Made by a program: the position numbers and the translations under genes
Assembly: GCA_036924085.1 (NCBI GenBank)
Contig: JAVGWX010000002.1
Span: forward strand, 50,110,948-50,174,947
Direction: 5' to 3'
Source: Ariolimax columbianus
Lineage: Eukaryota > Mollusca > Gastropoda > Stylommatophora > Arionidae
Length of the DNA stretch: 64,000 nt
Part shown: piece by piece, positions 47,401-58,593 of the stretch
Numbering within the stretch: position 1 is the stretch's first letter
How the letters are laid out: the number at the start of each line of letters is the position of its first letter
Notes under the pieces: model-generated
Databases searched by the model: none
What the model saw: the letters and a program-made list of their open reading frames with translations, nothing else
Told to the model about the DNA's origin: nothing

Positions 47401-47960
47401 TCTACATTATGACCACAAGGTCTTTATCAGAGAGAAAGAACAACACAAATAAAAACACCTAACTCTTCTTCTGTATCCGTCGTCCTGAAAAGGAGGTTCT
47501 TTTTATTTTGTCATAGTTTACAGCAAGGCTGTAAATCTGGGTCTTTCAGCCAAACACACCCACTTTCAGCCAAACACACCCACTTTTAGCATGGTACATT
47601 TTTTGGACCAGGTTTGCTTTCAATCTTCAATCCTCATTCTCTCATCAACACTGTATGCTTTGGATGCAGCCTGATTTTAGGGCCACCGCTTACAGGCAGA
47701 ATTAGGAGCTTGAACAGCTTTGGTTTGCTGATCCTGAAACAAGCAGTCAGCTGTGAGACTGACTCCTGTCTTCTCATTCACTGTATCTTTGACCCCCAAA
47801 TCACCTAATGAACCACGACAATTAATATGGGCAAATGACTACTCCCAGATTTGTATCATCTTCTGTATCAAGTCCTTGCTGACTGTTGTTGTGATTTGTT
47901 AGGTGTTTTAATTTGTGTTGTTCTTTGTCTCTGATGAAGACCTTATGGGTGTAACATAGG
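47401..47960. mobile_element. 560-bp foldback structure with 60-bp inverted arms
   Basis: Arms 47,401-47,462 and 47,898-47,960 are inverted copies, about 85% identical by eye (gttaggtgtttt-atttgtgttgttctt). Both arms contain a CTGATGA/CTGATAA - AGACC - GGTC/GGGT core resembling a hammerhead ribozyme, as in Penelope-like element ends. Confidence 0.55.
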
Positions 47961-48375
47961 TTCCATTCTGTTTTTTTGTCAGAGTCCTGCAATTGAGCCC
48001 TACCTGTTTGTTAGTATTGATGTAGAGAATGTAGGAATGTTTCCTAAACTGATCTCTAATGCTGCCTTGCTGGAAGCTTCAAGTCACATATTGTATCAAT
48101 ATAAGATGAGTGACAATATAAAACATGACAGATAATATACACTGAAATGTTTACAATGACTAACAGAAACAAATGCTTAGATTCTAATGAGGTCATGCCA
48201 AGCTAGTCAACAGGGTAAGAAGGAGAGGAAAGAAAAAGAAGAAAGAAAAGAAAGATGTTGAGGTGTTAATTTAGTAGAATTTTCCATTGTTCATTATGTG
48301 CCGGTGATTTTCATCAAAAAATTATCAACTTATATTTACAAGTGGTTATAAATATTCAAGAAATTTTGTAATAAA
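47961..48375. other. Intron, no other feature
   Basis: A purine-rich (GAAA)n-like run at 48,215-48,258; otherwise nothing. Confidence 0.4.
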
Positions 48376-48535
48376 CTGTATAGTGATGAGGTAGGTATGA
48401 GACAGGCCATCATTTTGTTAGGTAAATGTATATGGTTATTTGAGAGAGTACTTTATAATGATGAGGGAGGATTGAGATAGGCCATAATATTGTTAGGTAA
48501 ATACATATAGTTATTTGAGAGAGTGCACCTTATGG
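48376..48535. repeat. ~73-bp tandem duplication, ~2 copies
   Basis: 'tgatgagg-aggt-tgaga-aggccat-at-ttgttaggtaaat' at 48,381 and again at about 48,454. Confidence 0.75.
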
Positions 48536-48699
48536 TCATGAAACAGACTAAATTTTTTTAGAGAAATAAACATAATTATGTGAAAACAACCTATGAATGA
48601 GAATATGGGCATTGAGATTTCTGATAGAACCTGTGGACAATTATGACTCTTGAAGCATAAGGATACACATTTTTTAAGATTATTTCTTTTCTCATATGC

Positions 48700-48860
48700 C
48701 TTGTGCTGTTGTTTGTATCTGATACCCCAGTGCATCTAATTTTAGCACACATTTCAAAAATGGGTTTGCTTCCCATAGGGACGTACCTTAGTGAATTAGA
48801 ACATATGCATGTTTGGGTTGTGAGTTGTGTTGCTAACTATTTACTACACAGCCCTCTCAT
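48700..48860 (-). mobile_element. Old SINE family A copy
   Basis: Contains 'ccccagtgcatctaatttta', 'gggtttgcttccc' and 'gggttgtgagttgtg'. Confidence 0.6.
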
Positions 48861-49009
48861 GAAGAGTTTATCTGTCATAGTAATAATTCAAGTGTGTTTT
48901 TCAGGTCTCATGTTGTTGTTTGAAGCCACTTGTGCTGAGTTAACTCTTGATGCTTCTTTGGTAGCTGGTTACAATGGTTTTTCGTATATCTAAAGGTGTC
49001 CTTGAGAAG

Positions 49010-49335
49010 GTGAACTGAGCTCCTCATGGATGTTGTGCAATGCAAAGCTCCTCAGTAGACTCGCCACAATGGGGACCAGATTGTCTATCCCCATCTCGAT
49101 AGCTCGACTGATGTGACACAACCTGTTTAAAGGACGAGGACGTAAGGTGAAGGTCTTGATCAGTATATTTCACCTGACCCTGACTACTCTTCACTTCCAC
49201 CTTGAATAATATGTTTCACCTGATCCTGGTTACTCTTCGCTCCTGGCTTGATCTGTATGTTTCATCTGACCCTGACTACTCTTCGCTTCCCCTTTGATCA
49301 ATATATTTTACTTGGCTCTAATAACTCTTCGCTGC
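49010..49335. repeat. R350-related sequence, right half amplified ~4x (53-bp unit)
   Basis: From 49,140 the R350 segment 'tcttgatcagtatatttcac' + 'ctgaccctgactactcttc' is repeated about four times with 50-60 bp spacing to 49,330. Units are diverged. Confidence 0.7.
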
Positions 49336-50845
49336 CTCAGACCTGATGTAGAACTGCACGACAGTAATAAATGTTATAGACTTACCCATATATAAATATA
49401 TGCAGTATCTGTAACACAATTCCAGATATTTATGTTTCATCATTACAACATGAATTTATTAGCTAGGGATAAATTGGCCGCTATCCAGTCACTAACATTG
49501 TTTCCAACCCCTGTCTGGAAGAGTGTTGCCAACCTCTGATTGAGGTCATTCTTGGAGGGATTCACTGAAAACTTCTGGGACATGGAACATTTGACAACTG
49601 TCATTGATGGCATGTGCACCTGAATTTGGTATTCTGCTAGTGGAATTTTCAGAACACAACATTGTCATTTGTTTTCATATTCATAGACAACACACATACA
49701 CTTAAACCTACCCAAAAACTTATGAAATTTAAACTGTCTTTCATAAAGAAAAAGGTCAAGGACTACGTACATTTATTGCAACAATATGCCAACATAAAAA
49801 GAATGAAAGAACCAAAGCAAACCATGCAATCACTTACCAAAAAAAATAACGACATTTAATATCATTAGTAAAAACACTGAAGCAAAATAGAAAGTAACAA
49901 ATTCACAAACACAATGAGAAAAATATATAAATATACCCATGAAAGCTATGCTTCTGAACTTCTGGCTCATCTGAAATGTTAATCACAACCAAAGATATAT
50001 TTCATTAATCTTGCTGTAACAAGAGAATACCAGATGGAAAAACCAATAACCATTTTAATGAACAGTAAAAGTAAGAAATTCACAACCAAGTGACCCAGAA
50101 ATCCTCTGAATCCAAACATTTTAACATCACATGCTTTTCAAAATTTCATTTTTATTTTGACTAAAGTCTGTTGTGTAAAAATGATAATTTAAAAAATGAT
50201 TTTAAAATTGTATTGTATTTTGTTGTGAATAATTTATACTTTATTTCTTTGGTATATTTTGAATGAACATGTTATTTTTTATAAATGTCTTCATGCAAGC
50301 TGTATTCCAATCCAAAAATTAAGAAGATTTGATTCATATATTATCAATATGTTTGATTGAATGTTAAAAATAATAGCAAATTTAGTATTCATAAATATTT
50401 TGAAAAAAATTGACTGAGTATTTATGCAATGTTTTAGTATTGAAATTTGTGTGCAAAATTGCACTCAAGTTTGGTAACTGGAAATTATTTGCACAGGGCT
50501 GCAATTTTGAACATATTAATCAGAACTTGGAGTTGGGATTTTAAGCATTTTATGTGCCATAGACTCTTGTGGCAGTCCAGTGAAGTCTATGGACTCCTTT
50601 CACATTCTGTTGAAACTTATGGTGGCAGTCTGTTGAGGCATAAGAACCCTTTCAGCAGTCTGTTGCGACCTATCAACCTTTTCTCAGAATAGTATAATTA
50701 AATGCATCAAGTAAAATTCATAGGATTTAGAAACCAGTCTCAAAACTATCATAATTTCAATTGGTGACAAAGTGTAGATACTGCTGATACTACTGTGGTT
50801 TGTTACCTTCATTCATAATTGAAAACATGAAAAATTTAAGCTAGA
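49336..50845. other. Intron, no gene seen
   Basis: Very AT-rich, with long A/T runs. A possible mini-exon at 49,936-49,969 was rejected (see below). Confidence 0.4.
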
Positions 50846-50853
50846 GGTTAGTA

Positions 50854-51105
50854 AAGTATCCCATATCATTACTGCCGTAGGGGTGTGAGGTGTTAGTGAT
50901 CTCACATTTCAAAGGCTCGACTATATGAGGGCGGTAGCCATCTCCTCTCCCTCGCCGCTTTTACTTCTCGGATTGAACCGGTACCCATTTAAGGCTGGGT
51001 CGACCCGGGAGCCATTGCGGTTTGAAAAAACATTACCGTCTCAACTGGGGAATGAATCCAGGACCACTCAGATGCGAAGCCAGCGCGCTAACCACTGCGC
51101 TACGC
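50854..51105 (-). mobile_element. SINE family B copy 2
   Basis: Minus strand head CGCGTAGCGCAGTGGTTAGC, B box GGATTCATTCC, body as in 31,112-31,385. Flanked by 8-bp direct repeats ggttagta at 50,846-50,853 and 51,106-51,113. Confidence 0.88.
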
Positions 51106-51113
51106 GGTTAGTA

Positions 51114-51470
51114 CAAAACCAATAATATTTTTTTTCCCATCATAGTTTACAGACTGCTTGTGGCACATAGACCCTCAGGTTAAGCATCTATGACATAGTG
51201 GGAACACTGATTCTTGCCAATGTATCTCTATGTACCACATCATTACTAATGTGTATGTAAGTTCTAATCAAGAGAGAGCAACAATGCTATGTGTTTCATA
51301 TTTATAAAAGAAAGCAAACTTTTGTTGGTCGCAAAAATAAATATGTGCAACCAAAACTTAGCATCGGTTTGAAAATAACCCAATATAATATTAATAAGAT
51401 TGTTACAATTATGGTTTGACCTAATTAAGACACAATGACAACAGTAAAGCTTTAAACACAAAAATAATTA
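51114..51470. other. Intron just downstream of exon 4
   Basis: No other feature supported. Confidence 0.4.
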
Positions 51471-51471
51471 C

Positions 51472-51586
51472 CATGTCTAATGGACTCCTCCAGATCTCTC
51501 CCTCTAAGCTCTAAATCTGTCAACCGACTGTCAATGTCCAGTAGCTGTTGCTGCAACTCTATGGCTGATATTTGGAGGGGAAGAAC
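51472..51586 (-). CDS. MICALL exon 4: bMERB helix 1
   Basis: This 115-nt exon has acceptor CACTTTCAG and donor CATG|GTAATT, starts in phase 0 and ends in phase 1. The peptide includes ISAIELQQQLLDIDSRLTDL and ends LEESIRH. It matches the first helix of bMERB domains, where the pattern is an I-x-x-x-L heptad followed by LELRGRDLE. The domain is an all-helical Rab-binding module that also folds back on the N-terminal CH-LIM part in the inactive state (family knowledge). It is the first of five exons sharing the domain. Confidence 0.85.
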
Positions 51587-51589
51587 CTG

Positions 51590-51915
51590 AAAGTGAAAAG
51601 ATCATCTGATGACCAGTATGGGAAAACCTGAATACAAATTTGTAAGATACTTTATTTAAAATAAACTTCCAGAGTGGTTTCTAGAAGGACTCTGTGTATG
51701 ACAGAGATAAGAATAGGGTCACTGAGAGAATGTCATGGGGCCTAAAAGTATGGGCTAACCCCTTTACAAGACTCATAGATTTGCCCAGCCTGACATTCAC
51801 GCATGTCAGAAGCCTGTCCTTGCTGATACCTAGCGATAGCAAAACTAACACTGCTTCTGATTGGCATCCTGTCAGTCTCGAGAGACAATTGACTTCATAC
51901 TAGAGAGGGGACAGT
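51590..51915. other. Intron 3, no other feature
   Basis: Short chance frames only. Confidence 0.4.
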
Positions 51916-51919
51916 CAGT

Positions 51920-52830
51920 TGTTGTCCTAACTTTTGCCACAAACGTTTGCAGTCTGCATCTTGGCTTCCCCTGCCTGCAGACCAACACACAAAGCCTGCC
52001 TCCAGCCGGGTCTGTTTTTGGCAAATTCTTCCCAGTTGTAGGTGTTCATATCCAACACATTCAGATCATGCTTGCAAATATCTTTGTAGCGGAGAAAGCG
52101 TCTACCTTTTTTATGCTTGCCCGTGGTCAACTGTACATAAATGATATCTTTTGGTATTCGCCCATCCTCCATCCTGCACACGTGACCAAGCCACCACAAG
52201 CACCGCTGGCGTAGGATCATAACTAAGCTGACAATCTTTGCCCGGTCCAACACTTCGTTGTTAGTCACTCTGTCACTCATGACTGGCAATCTTTGCCCGG
52301 TCCAACACTTTGTTGTTAGTCACTCTGTCACTCCCTGAAATTCCAAGTATGTGTCTCAGGCAGCGCATAGGAAAAGCATTTACCCTTTTTTTGTGAGGCA
52401 TACAGTGTCCATGTTTCGCTGCCATAGAGCAGGGTACTAATCACACATGATCTGTACACAGCAGCCTTTGTGGAGATGGTCAGCGTGTTGTTATGCCACA
52501 CTCTCTGTGGGAGCCTGGCAAGTGCTGATGAGGCCATTCCTAATCGTTTCTACAGCTCTGAGTCCAGTGAAAGGTTGTCAGTGATGATAGATCCGAGGTA
52601 TCGAGGTAGTTGAATTGATTTACTACCTCTAGATTTTTATCGTTAAAGACAAAGTCTGGTGGATTTGCACCCTGAGCTATCACTTTCATCTTTTGTACGC
52701 CTATGGTGAGTCCAAACAGAGTCCATGATTTTGCTAGCCTATTAATGAAGATCTGTAATTCGGCTTCTGTGTGGGCGACTAGGGCAGCATCGTATGAGAA
52801 GAGCATATCCCGAATGACAGTCTCCCTTCT
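51920..52830 (-). mobile_element. RTE-like LINE 3' part with internal 55-bp duplication
   Basis: Minus strand: LFSYDAALVAHTEAELQIFI (catalytic ADD changed to SYD, 52,789-52,797), RLAKSWTLFGLTIGVQKMKV, LEVVNQFNYLDTSDLSSLTT, CVISTLLYGSETWTLYASQK, CLWWLGHVCRMEDGRIPKDI and the C-terminus KNRPGWRQALCVGLQAGEAK. A 55-bp segment is present twice in tandem at 52,232-52,341. Confidence 0.88.
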
Positions 52831-52899
52831 CTTACTTTTTGCTCGCAGTATCGGCTATTTTTACTTTTTACCTTTTGTGCATCTGAGGATGGTTTTGAA

Positions 52900-53460
52900 T
52901 GGCTTTCCCTCATAGGTCCAAAATATTGCTTTTTTTACACAGACTCGATGTCCGCCTTTCAAGCATTAAAAGATGCTGGACATTGTAGACCTGATCTTAT
53001 CCAAATACCTCTAGATATTGACCCCATTATCCCCTCCCATGTAATTAAATAGTTATGCAGTTGATCCCTGGATACTCAAACATACCTGCCAATGACAAGG
53101 CAGACAGACTAGCAAAAAAGGGACCAAGACAAAAAGAGCCACACACAGCAACAACTCTACAAACACTCAAACAGCTCATAAGAATAGTAAATAAAAAAAC
53201 TTGGCTGAAGAGCTGGGTCATGGGAAACACGGGAAGAGAGGTCTACAGACATTTGGCAAGACCCAATTGAAATGACAGTATCAATCAACTCAGAAGGAAG
53301 GATTAGAGCACTATTTTCCAACTGAGAACCACCTACATCCCACTTAACAAAAACCTGAACAGAATCAAACCTCCTAACACTTCAGAGTGCCAGTAGTGTA
53401 CATACCTATACGTAACTGTTGATCAACATTGCTATGTGTGCTCAGCAATGTAGGATCTGA
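52900..53460 (+). mobile_element. LINE RNase H fragment
   Basis: FFTDSMSAFQALKDAG (RNase H motif 3 type), then LIPGYSNIPANDKADRLAKK at 53,060-53,120 (motif 4), and KSWVMGNTGREVYRHLARPN. It comes from an RNase-H-bearing LINE different from the 8.9-kb one. Confidence 0.75.
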
Positions 53461-53504
53461 GGCCAGATAAATGGAACACTTTGTATGGCACTAAACAGCA
53501 AATA

Positions 53505-54572
53505 ATAAACACACATAGACACCAAGGCCTTCGATGCGGTAAAAATCAAAATCTGTGGAAAAATATGAAGGAAATGGGGTTTCCTGTGCATATTATTCAT
53601 CTCATTGAAACATTATACCAAGATCAACAAGCCACTGTCGGAGTATCTGGGCAAACATCAGATTGGTTTGCAGTACAAACGGGAGTAAGACATGGATGTA
53701 TCCTTTCACCTTATCTGTACAACATATATGCGAAATGTATAATGAGAAATGTTCGAGAAGACGGGAACATAGAAAGTTGCGACCCATTTACTATTGGCGG
53801 GTACGAGATTCCAGAGTTACGATATGCAGATGACACAGTGATACTATCAAGAAGTGCAGAAGGGCTAGAACAACTAATTTAAGCCATAAATGGGCACAGT
53901 AAAGATCAAAACCTGTTTATAAATATAAATAAAACAAAAATAATGACCCCCGACAAAACACAATGTCAGCATAAATTTACAGGGGGTGGTGAGGAAATAG
54001 ATCAGGTCACACATTTTGAATATCTGGGCTCCAAAATTGACAAAAATGGCAACTGCACGAAAGAAATCAGAAGAAGACTAGCCATGGCAATGCAGAGACT
54101 GAACAGCCTGAAGAAATTATGGCACAGCACCAACAAAATGATAAAATTAAAAGAGAGCTTGTGTTTTTCCTGTGGCAGCTTATGGCTGCGAATCATGGAC
54201 GATTACCAAAACCTCCAGACAAAGAATCTAATCTTTCAAGTCAAAATGTTACAGAAAGATCCTCAGAATACCTGGATAGAGAAAAAGACAAATGTAGACA
54301 TTTAGCAAGAGTTGAGCATAGAGGAGAACTGGTTTATCAATTCCATTTTGGCTAGAAAATGCAAATACTTTGGTCCCATCAAGAGACACAACGGTCTCGA
54401 GAGAACAGTGATGGAAGGTATGGTGCCAGGCAAAAGAGGAAGTGGTAGACCAAGAAGATATCCAGGAATGCCTGAGTATGACTGTGGCAGAGTCTGGAGT
54501 TTTGGCAAGGGAACGAGTTTCTTTCAGACACACTGTGATGGGAGCGATGTTCTATAAAGGACATGCTACATG
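53505..54572 (+). mobile_element. RTE-like LINE, second copy of the nested family
   Basis: Close to 15,755-17,097 over its full length, in opposite orientation. It starts 5'-truncated in the D-x-x-KAFD motif, has GVRHGCILSPYLYNIYAKCI and YADD (53,823-53,834), a stop at 53,879, a frameshift near 54,150, and the same 3' end (GMVPGKRGSGRPRR). It ends in (ATG)n at about 54,572. No clear target-site duplication. Confidence 0.9.
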
Positions 54573-54574
54573 AT

Positions 54575-55190
54575 GATGAGATACCATTACATGGCATTAG
54601 GCGAGAGCTCAGAATCTGCTGGATCTGTAGCAATAACAACCTTTTGCGCATTTCATCCCCTATAGGTACTTAGTTTTACTGCAGTCACTCATCTATTCAG
54701 TTTACTTCAAATATAAGGTGCTTTAAAGGTAAAAAATCTGGGTAGTGACAGTTTATGAGGCTTTCCAGACAAAAAGGGTGAACTCATCATGAATTCAAAA
54801 TCTGGTTTATTGAATATTCTAATAAGAGAACCTCTCTTTTATCATAACTTATTGCCATTGAGGTTGGCTAACTGTATAGTTTTTCAACTTTCAGCATTAT
54901 TTACAATACCCTCTTGACATCATGGTCAGTGTTGGAAAGGAGAACAGAAGTGCCATTGTGGCTAATTCTAAACACCAGTTGTTATCCAATCAACATCATG
55001 CACTGATTTGTGCTAGCCAATCATCTATCAAGAACTGAAAAGCAAGGTGACACTTGCCAAAGTAGGTCACTGAACATGCATGTATTGTACACTATATATT
55101 TCAATAATGGCTTGAATTGGCTGTTGCTTCACTTTAACTATAGAGTGTAGAGGTTTTCTTTTCTTTTTCTTTGGCGGTGGGAAGTAGCCA
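54575..55190. other. Intron 3, no other feature
   Basis: AT-rich, nothing supported. Confidence 0.4.
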
Positions 55191-55194
55191 ACCC

Positions 55195-55262
55195 AAGGCT
55201 TAGCCCCTTAAAGTCACCTCTTATGATATACCTGGCAGGTTACAGCATTACTATTCTTTACT
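55195..55262 (+). repeat. Family H short repeat
   Basis: 'aaagtcacctcttatgatat' then 'ctggcaggttacagcattactattc', as at 1,115, 8,400, 63,395 and 63,630. The pattern (CACCTYTTACGACATGC…TATTC) looks like the conserved 3' part of a widespread animal SINE. Confidence 0.5.
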
Positions 55263-55415
55263 CGCCTTTAGTGCTCAATAGCACAGGAGCAAGTTTAGAT
55301 AATATTGTATTTAATGTATTTCTTAAAACATTTCATTTAATGTATATGCCAGTGTGACTTGTTCATGTATAACAGATGGCATCATTACTAACATTTGAAC
55401 TAATGTGAGTTGTTC

Positions 55416-55760
55416 TTTCGAATGCACACTATGAGTAGGTTTACTCTTTTGTGCGCCCTGAAAAGGACGTTAATTGGCTGGTTGCAGTAGCTTTCCTCAC
55501 ATCCTGAGTGTGCTGATGGAGGTAGACCAGGGTACTCCAGGCGATTGTACTATGCTAGGTTCCATCTGTGTGTCACTCATGACTACGGGGATCACGTCAA
55601 TCCTTCCCCACGTTAGCCAGGCAGCCATAAAAACAGCCCGTTTCTAGGGACGGCTACTAGGAAGCCGAGGTGAGGGTCTTGGCCAGTATATTTTGCCTCA
55701 CCCTGACTAACATATCTGATCAGTATGTTGTGCCTGACCAAATGTTAGTCTTCCTCCCCA
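55416..55760 (-). mobile_element. R350 repeat, copy 5
   Basis: Full-length; the minus strand starts GGGGAGGAAGACTAACATTT and ends 'cattcgaaagaaca'. Confidence 0.75.
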
Positions 55761-55764
55761 ACTA

Positions 55765-56210
55765 ATGTGAGTTAAAATACCAACTATTCATGGATAATAG
55801 ATGGACACATAGAGTGATGTTGTGGTGGCCCTACAACTTCAGATGCCCTAGCGGCAACTGAGGCTTATGTGAAGTGATGGCCTGAAGGAGGTTCTGGGTC
55901 CAACATGGTTCACTAAGGCAAAAGAGCGAAATGAGTTTACTCAACATCTGGCTACCTGGCATCAGACACATGTGCCTGATTGAATACCAGGATTTAAATC
56001 TTTAGAGATTATACTTTTGTCAAAGAAAGAAACATCTGTAAAAGTAAGCTCATTTATTGGAACATCTTTCGATTTTGCATTTTGTTATGTATTTGATTTC
56101 ATGATATACTTTCAATATTAAATATCTGGTTTTGTTAAAATTTTAAGTTCATCCATCTTATTGAGAAGACATTAAATGTACATAGTGAATGAACTAATCT
56201 GTGATAGTAC
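55765..56210. other. Intron 3, no other feature
   Basis: Nothing supported. Confidence 0.4.
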
Positions 56211-56214
56211 ACAC

Positions 56215-56403
56215 TGTATGATGATGAAGCCGAGGAGGTGGTGGCCGTGGAGGTGGTGCACTTTTATCATGGATAGTCAATTTGGCTGTGGATTGTGTCA
56301 AGCTGATCTGAAAATCAGAGGAGCTCTCCTCAAAGTTAAACTTGGTGGTGACTTCAATCTTCCTCATTGGCAGAGGGGAAGTAGGTGGTGACTTCCCAGC
56401 ATT
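56215..56403 (-). CDS. MICALL exon 3: proline-rich linker
   Basis: This exon has 189 nt, 63 codons, phase 0 at both ends. The acceptor is TTCTTACAG and the donor is ACA|GTGTGT, which is weaker. The peptide begins NAGKSPPTSPLPMRKIEV and contains APPPRPPPPRLHHHT at its end. Polyproline with arginines suggests SH3 or profilin-type binding, as in the pre-bMERB linker of MICAL-like proteins; that role is inferred. The same frame reads on into intron and stops, so the donor was chosen by phase match to the next exon. Confidence 0.75.
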
Positions 56404-56504
56404 CTGTAAGAAACAACAAAGAATGTAAAAATCTACAACACACAACTAAGCAGTAGGACTTTGCAAAACATAAGTACAAAAACATGCATAAATGATCTTG
56501 ATTA

Positions 56505-56832
56505 ATTTAGAAGCTACTCGTACTGAGCTCTTCAATCTTGATTAATTTAGAAGCTAATCATACTGAGCGCTTCAATCTTGATTAATTTAGAAACTACTCA
56601 TACTGAGCTCTTCAATCTTGATTAATTTAGAAGCTACTCGTACTGAGCTGTTCGATTTTGATTAATTTAGAAGCTACTTGTACTGAGCTCTTCAATCTTG
56701 ATTAATTTATAAGCTAATCGTACTGAGCTCTTCAATCTTGATTAATTTAGAAGCTAATCGTACTGAGCTCTTCAATCTTGATTAATTTAGAAGCTAATCG
56801 TACTGAGCTCTTCAATCTTGATTAATTTTCTT
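56505..56832. repeat. 40-bp minisatellite, ~8 copies
   Basis: The unit is gaagctactcgtactgagct plus cttcaatcttgattaattta. Very homogeneous, so recently expanded or homogenised. Confidence 0.96.
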
Positions 56833-56849
56833 AGGTAGCAGGTTATTAG

Positions 56850-57060
56850 TGGTTGTTCTTGGACATGATGAAGAAGGTGGACCTGGATTCTCCCCTCTGT
56901 AGTGCAATGTCACGTTTCTCAGCCGGCTCACCGCAATGCTGATACCATCTTGTTGGCCAGGCTGCTGTAACACAACCTGTTTCCAAGTTCATGGCATGGA
57001 CATGAGGTGATATTTTGGTCAGTGTGTTGCCCTTGGCTGATATTAGGCTTCACATTCTAT
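56850..57060 (-). repeat. Diverged R350-like fragment
   Basis: Shares 'gaaggtggacctggattctc', 'gttggccaggctgctg' and 'tgaggtgatattttggtcag' with R350 in order. Confidence 0.5.
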
Positions 57061-57097
57061 ATTTTCTTATACCATATAAAGATGAGTAGGTATATAA

Positions 57098-57335
57098 GAG
57101 TGTCTGACTAGCCAAGAGGTAAAGCACTCGCTTTACATGACACAAGTACTGGGTTCAACTCCCTTTACTATCACATTCCAGATGACTAGCTGTAGATGGG
57201 TACCTTGCTTACTATTAGATAAGAAAAGACATCAAAGATGGGAGCTGATCTCATAAACAAGCTGTTGCCAATGGAGTCTCTAACACTTCAGCCATGACAG
57301 CAGTGTCTGCCGTTGGACTACCTGTACCTTTATAA
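57098..57335 (+). mobile_element. SINE family C copy
   Basis: Head ACTAGCCAAGAGGTAAAGCA and GGGTTCAACTCCC. The body has 'agctgtagatgggtaccttg' and 'acagcagtgtctgccgttgg'. Confidence 0.78.
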
Positions 57336-57409
57336 AACAGAAGTGATGCAGATCATGCAACTGTTTGATGTCTACGTTATGGTCTTTCTTCTTCTGGACC
57401 CATATGAAA

Positions 57410-57790
57410 ACAAGTTAATCACAGCTTTATTCCCTGTGTAATATAACATTTATTCAGGCATTGTGGAGGGCAGGTTAGACGTTGGTCAGATCTGAGAGCT
57501 TTTATCGTGTGGTATGTTGCTCTCATGTCATTACACGCTAGAGCTTCTTCGGTTCTGTCAGTTACAGTGTCGTAATGGTGTTCATGGCTCTTCTTGGCAG
57601 TAGTTCGGAATTTGTTTTGCAGACGACACCGTTCTGGGTCGTTGTCCCTGGCCCTCGCCAAACTCTTTTACTCTAGGATTGCCAGGGTGATCACTGTCAG
57701 TCAGGGTTTCCGAATGGTCTTCCTATGACCCAAGACCGTGTCTGCAACTTCGTGGATGGCCTGGGCGATGATAGGCAAGGCAGATTTAGG
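57410..57790 (-). mobile_element. RTE-like LINE endonuclease-RT linker fragment
   Basis: Minus strand: IAQAIHEVADTVLGHRKTIR, then DPERCRLQNKFRTTAKKSHE, HHYDTVTDRTEEALACNDMR and TYHTIKALRSDQRLTCPPQC. This is the conserved linker before the RT. Confidence 0.8.
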
Positions 57791-58590
57791 GTCATTCGGA
57801 AGTGTAACCAGGCGGAAAATTATCTGTCTATGGATGTGGCATTTGCGGCAAATGCTTTCATAATCAGGGGTGGAACGGATGATGAACTCACAATTCTAAC
57901 TAAATGCACCAAACGCATGTGCAACACATGACAGCCTCTGACTGAAAAGTACAAATATCACATTCTAGTGGTAAACTATGGTACGTCTTGTCTTAAGCTT
58001 GACAAAATTTACAATGCTGCTATTGAAAATTATTTGGCGCATTTCCAGTGTTTGAAAAGGTATTTTGCATCTAGCACGGCAGTGTGGGGTCATGGGGCGT
58101 GCTCCAAGCACCACACCTCTCAGCAGATGAACGAGACTGTGTTTGGTGACTGTGTATTGCGTGTAAGCATGTTAGGTATTTCCACTACTCGATAAGGTGC
58201 TCAGGATCTTGTTGGGTGGCAGTGTGTGTTTGGCGAGATGTATTTGCTCTCCCTGTAGTCGGTAAAGAGTCAGAATCTTTCTAGTTTCTGCCCAGGGTGG
58301 GAAGGAAAACAAAATACTCCTCAGCATTATTATCTAGACAACCCTTCCCCCCAACAGACAATCACTCAGGAAAGATGATCAACACAACAATTAGCTCATC
58401 CAAAAAAGAAAGGAAGAACGATTGAAGTAGAATTATAAGATATAAGGCCTTTGGGACAGCATATCTTGGATTTACTTCACATTCTGAGAGGTATGCAATG
58501 TTAAGTGTGAGGGAGCCTTCTACCTTAGACGAATTGAATGCCATGAACATAATACAAATAATTTGTGATAAGACAATGCGAACACTCACT
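57791..58590. other. Intron 2, mostly unrecognised
   Basis: Less AT-rich 57.8-58.3 kb may be more of the same LINE; I could not read a known motif. Confidence 0.35.
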
Positions 58591-58593
58591 CAC

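Noticed and set aside
49936..49969. Possible MICALL mini-exon (ATTTCAG|…GG|GTATAT) between exons 4 and 5
   Set aside because: Its 34 nt would shift the phase and put a stop in exon 5. Exon 4 joins exon 5 directly in frame.
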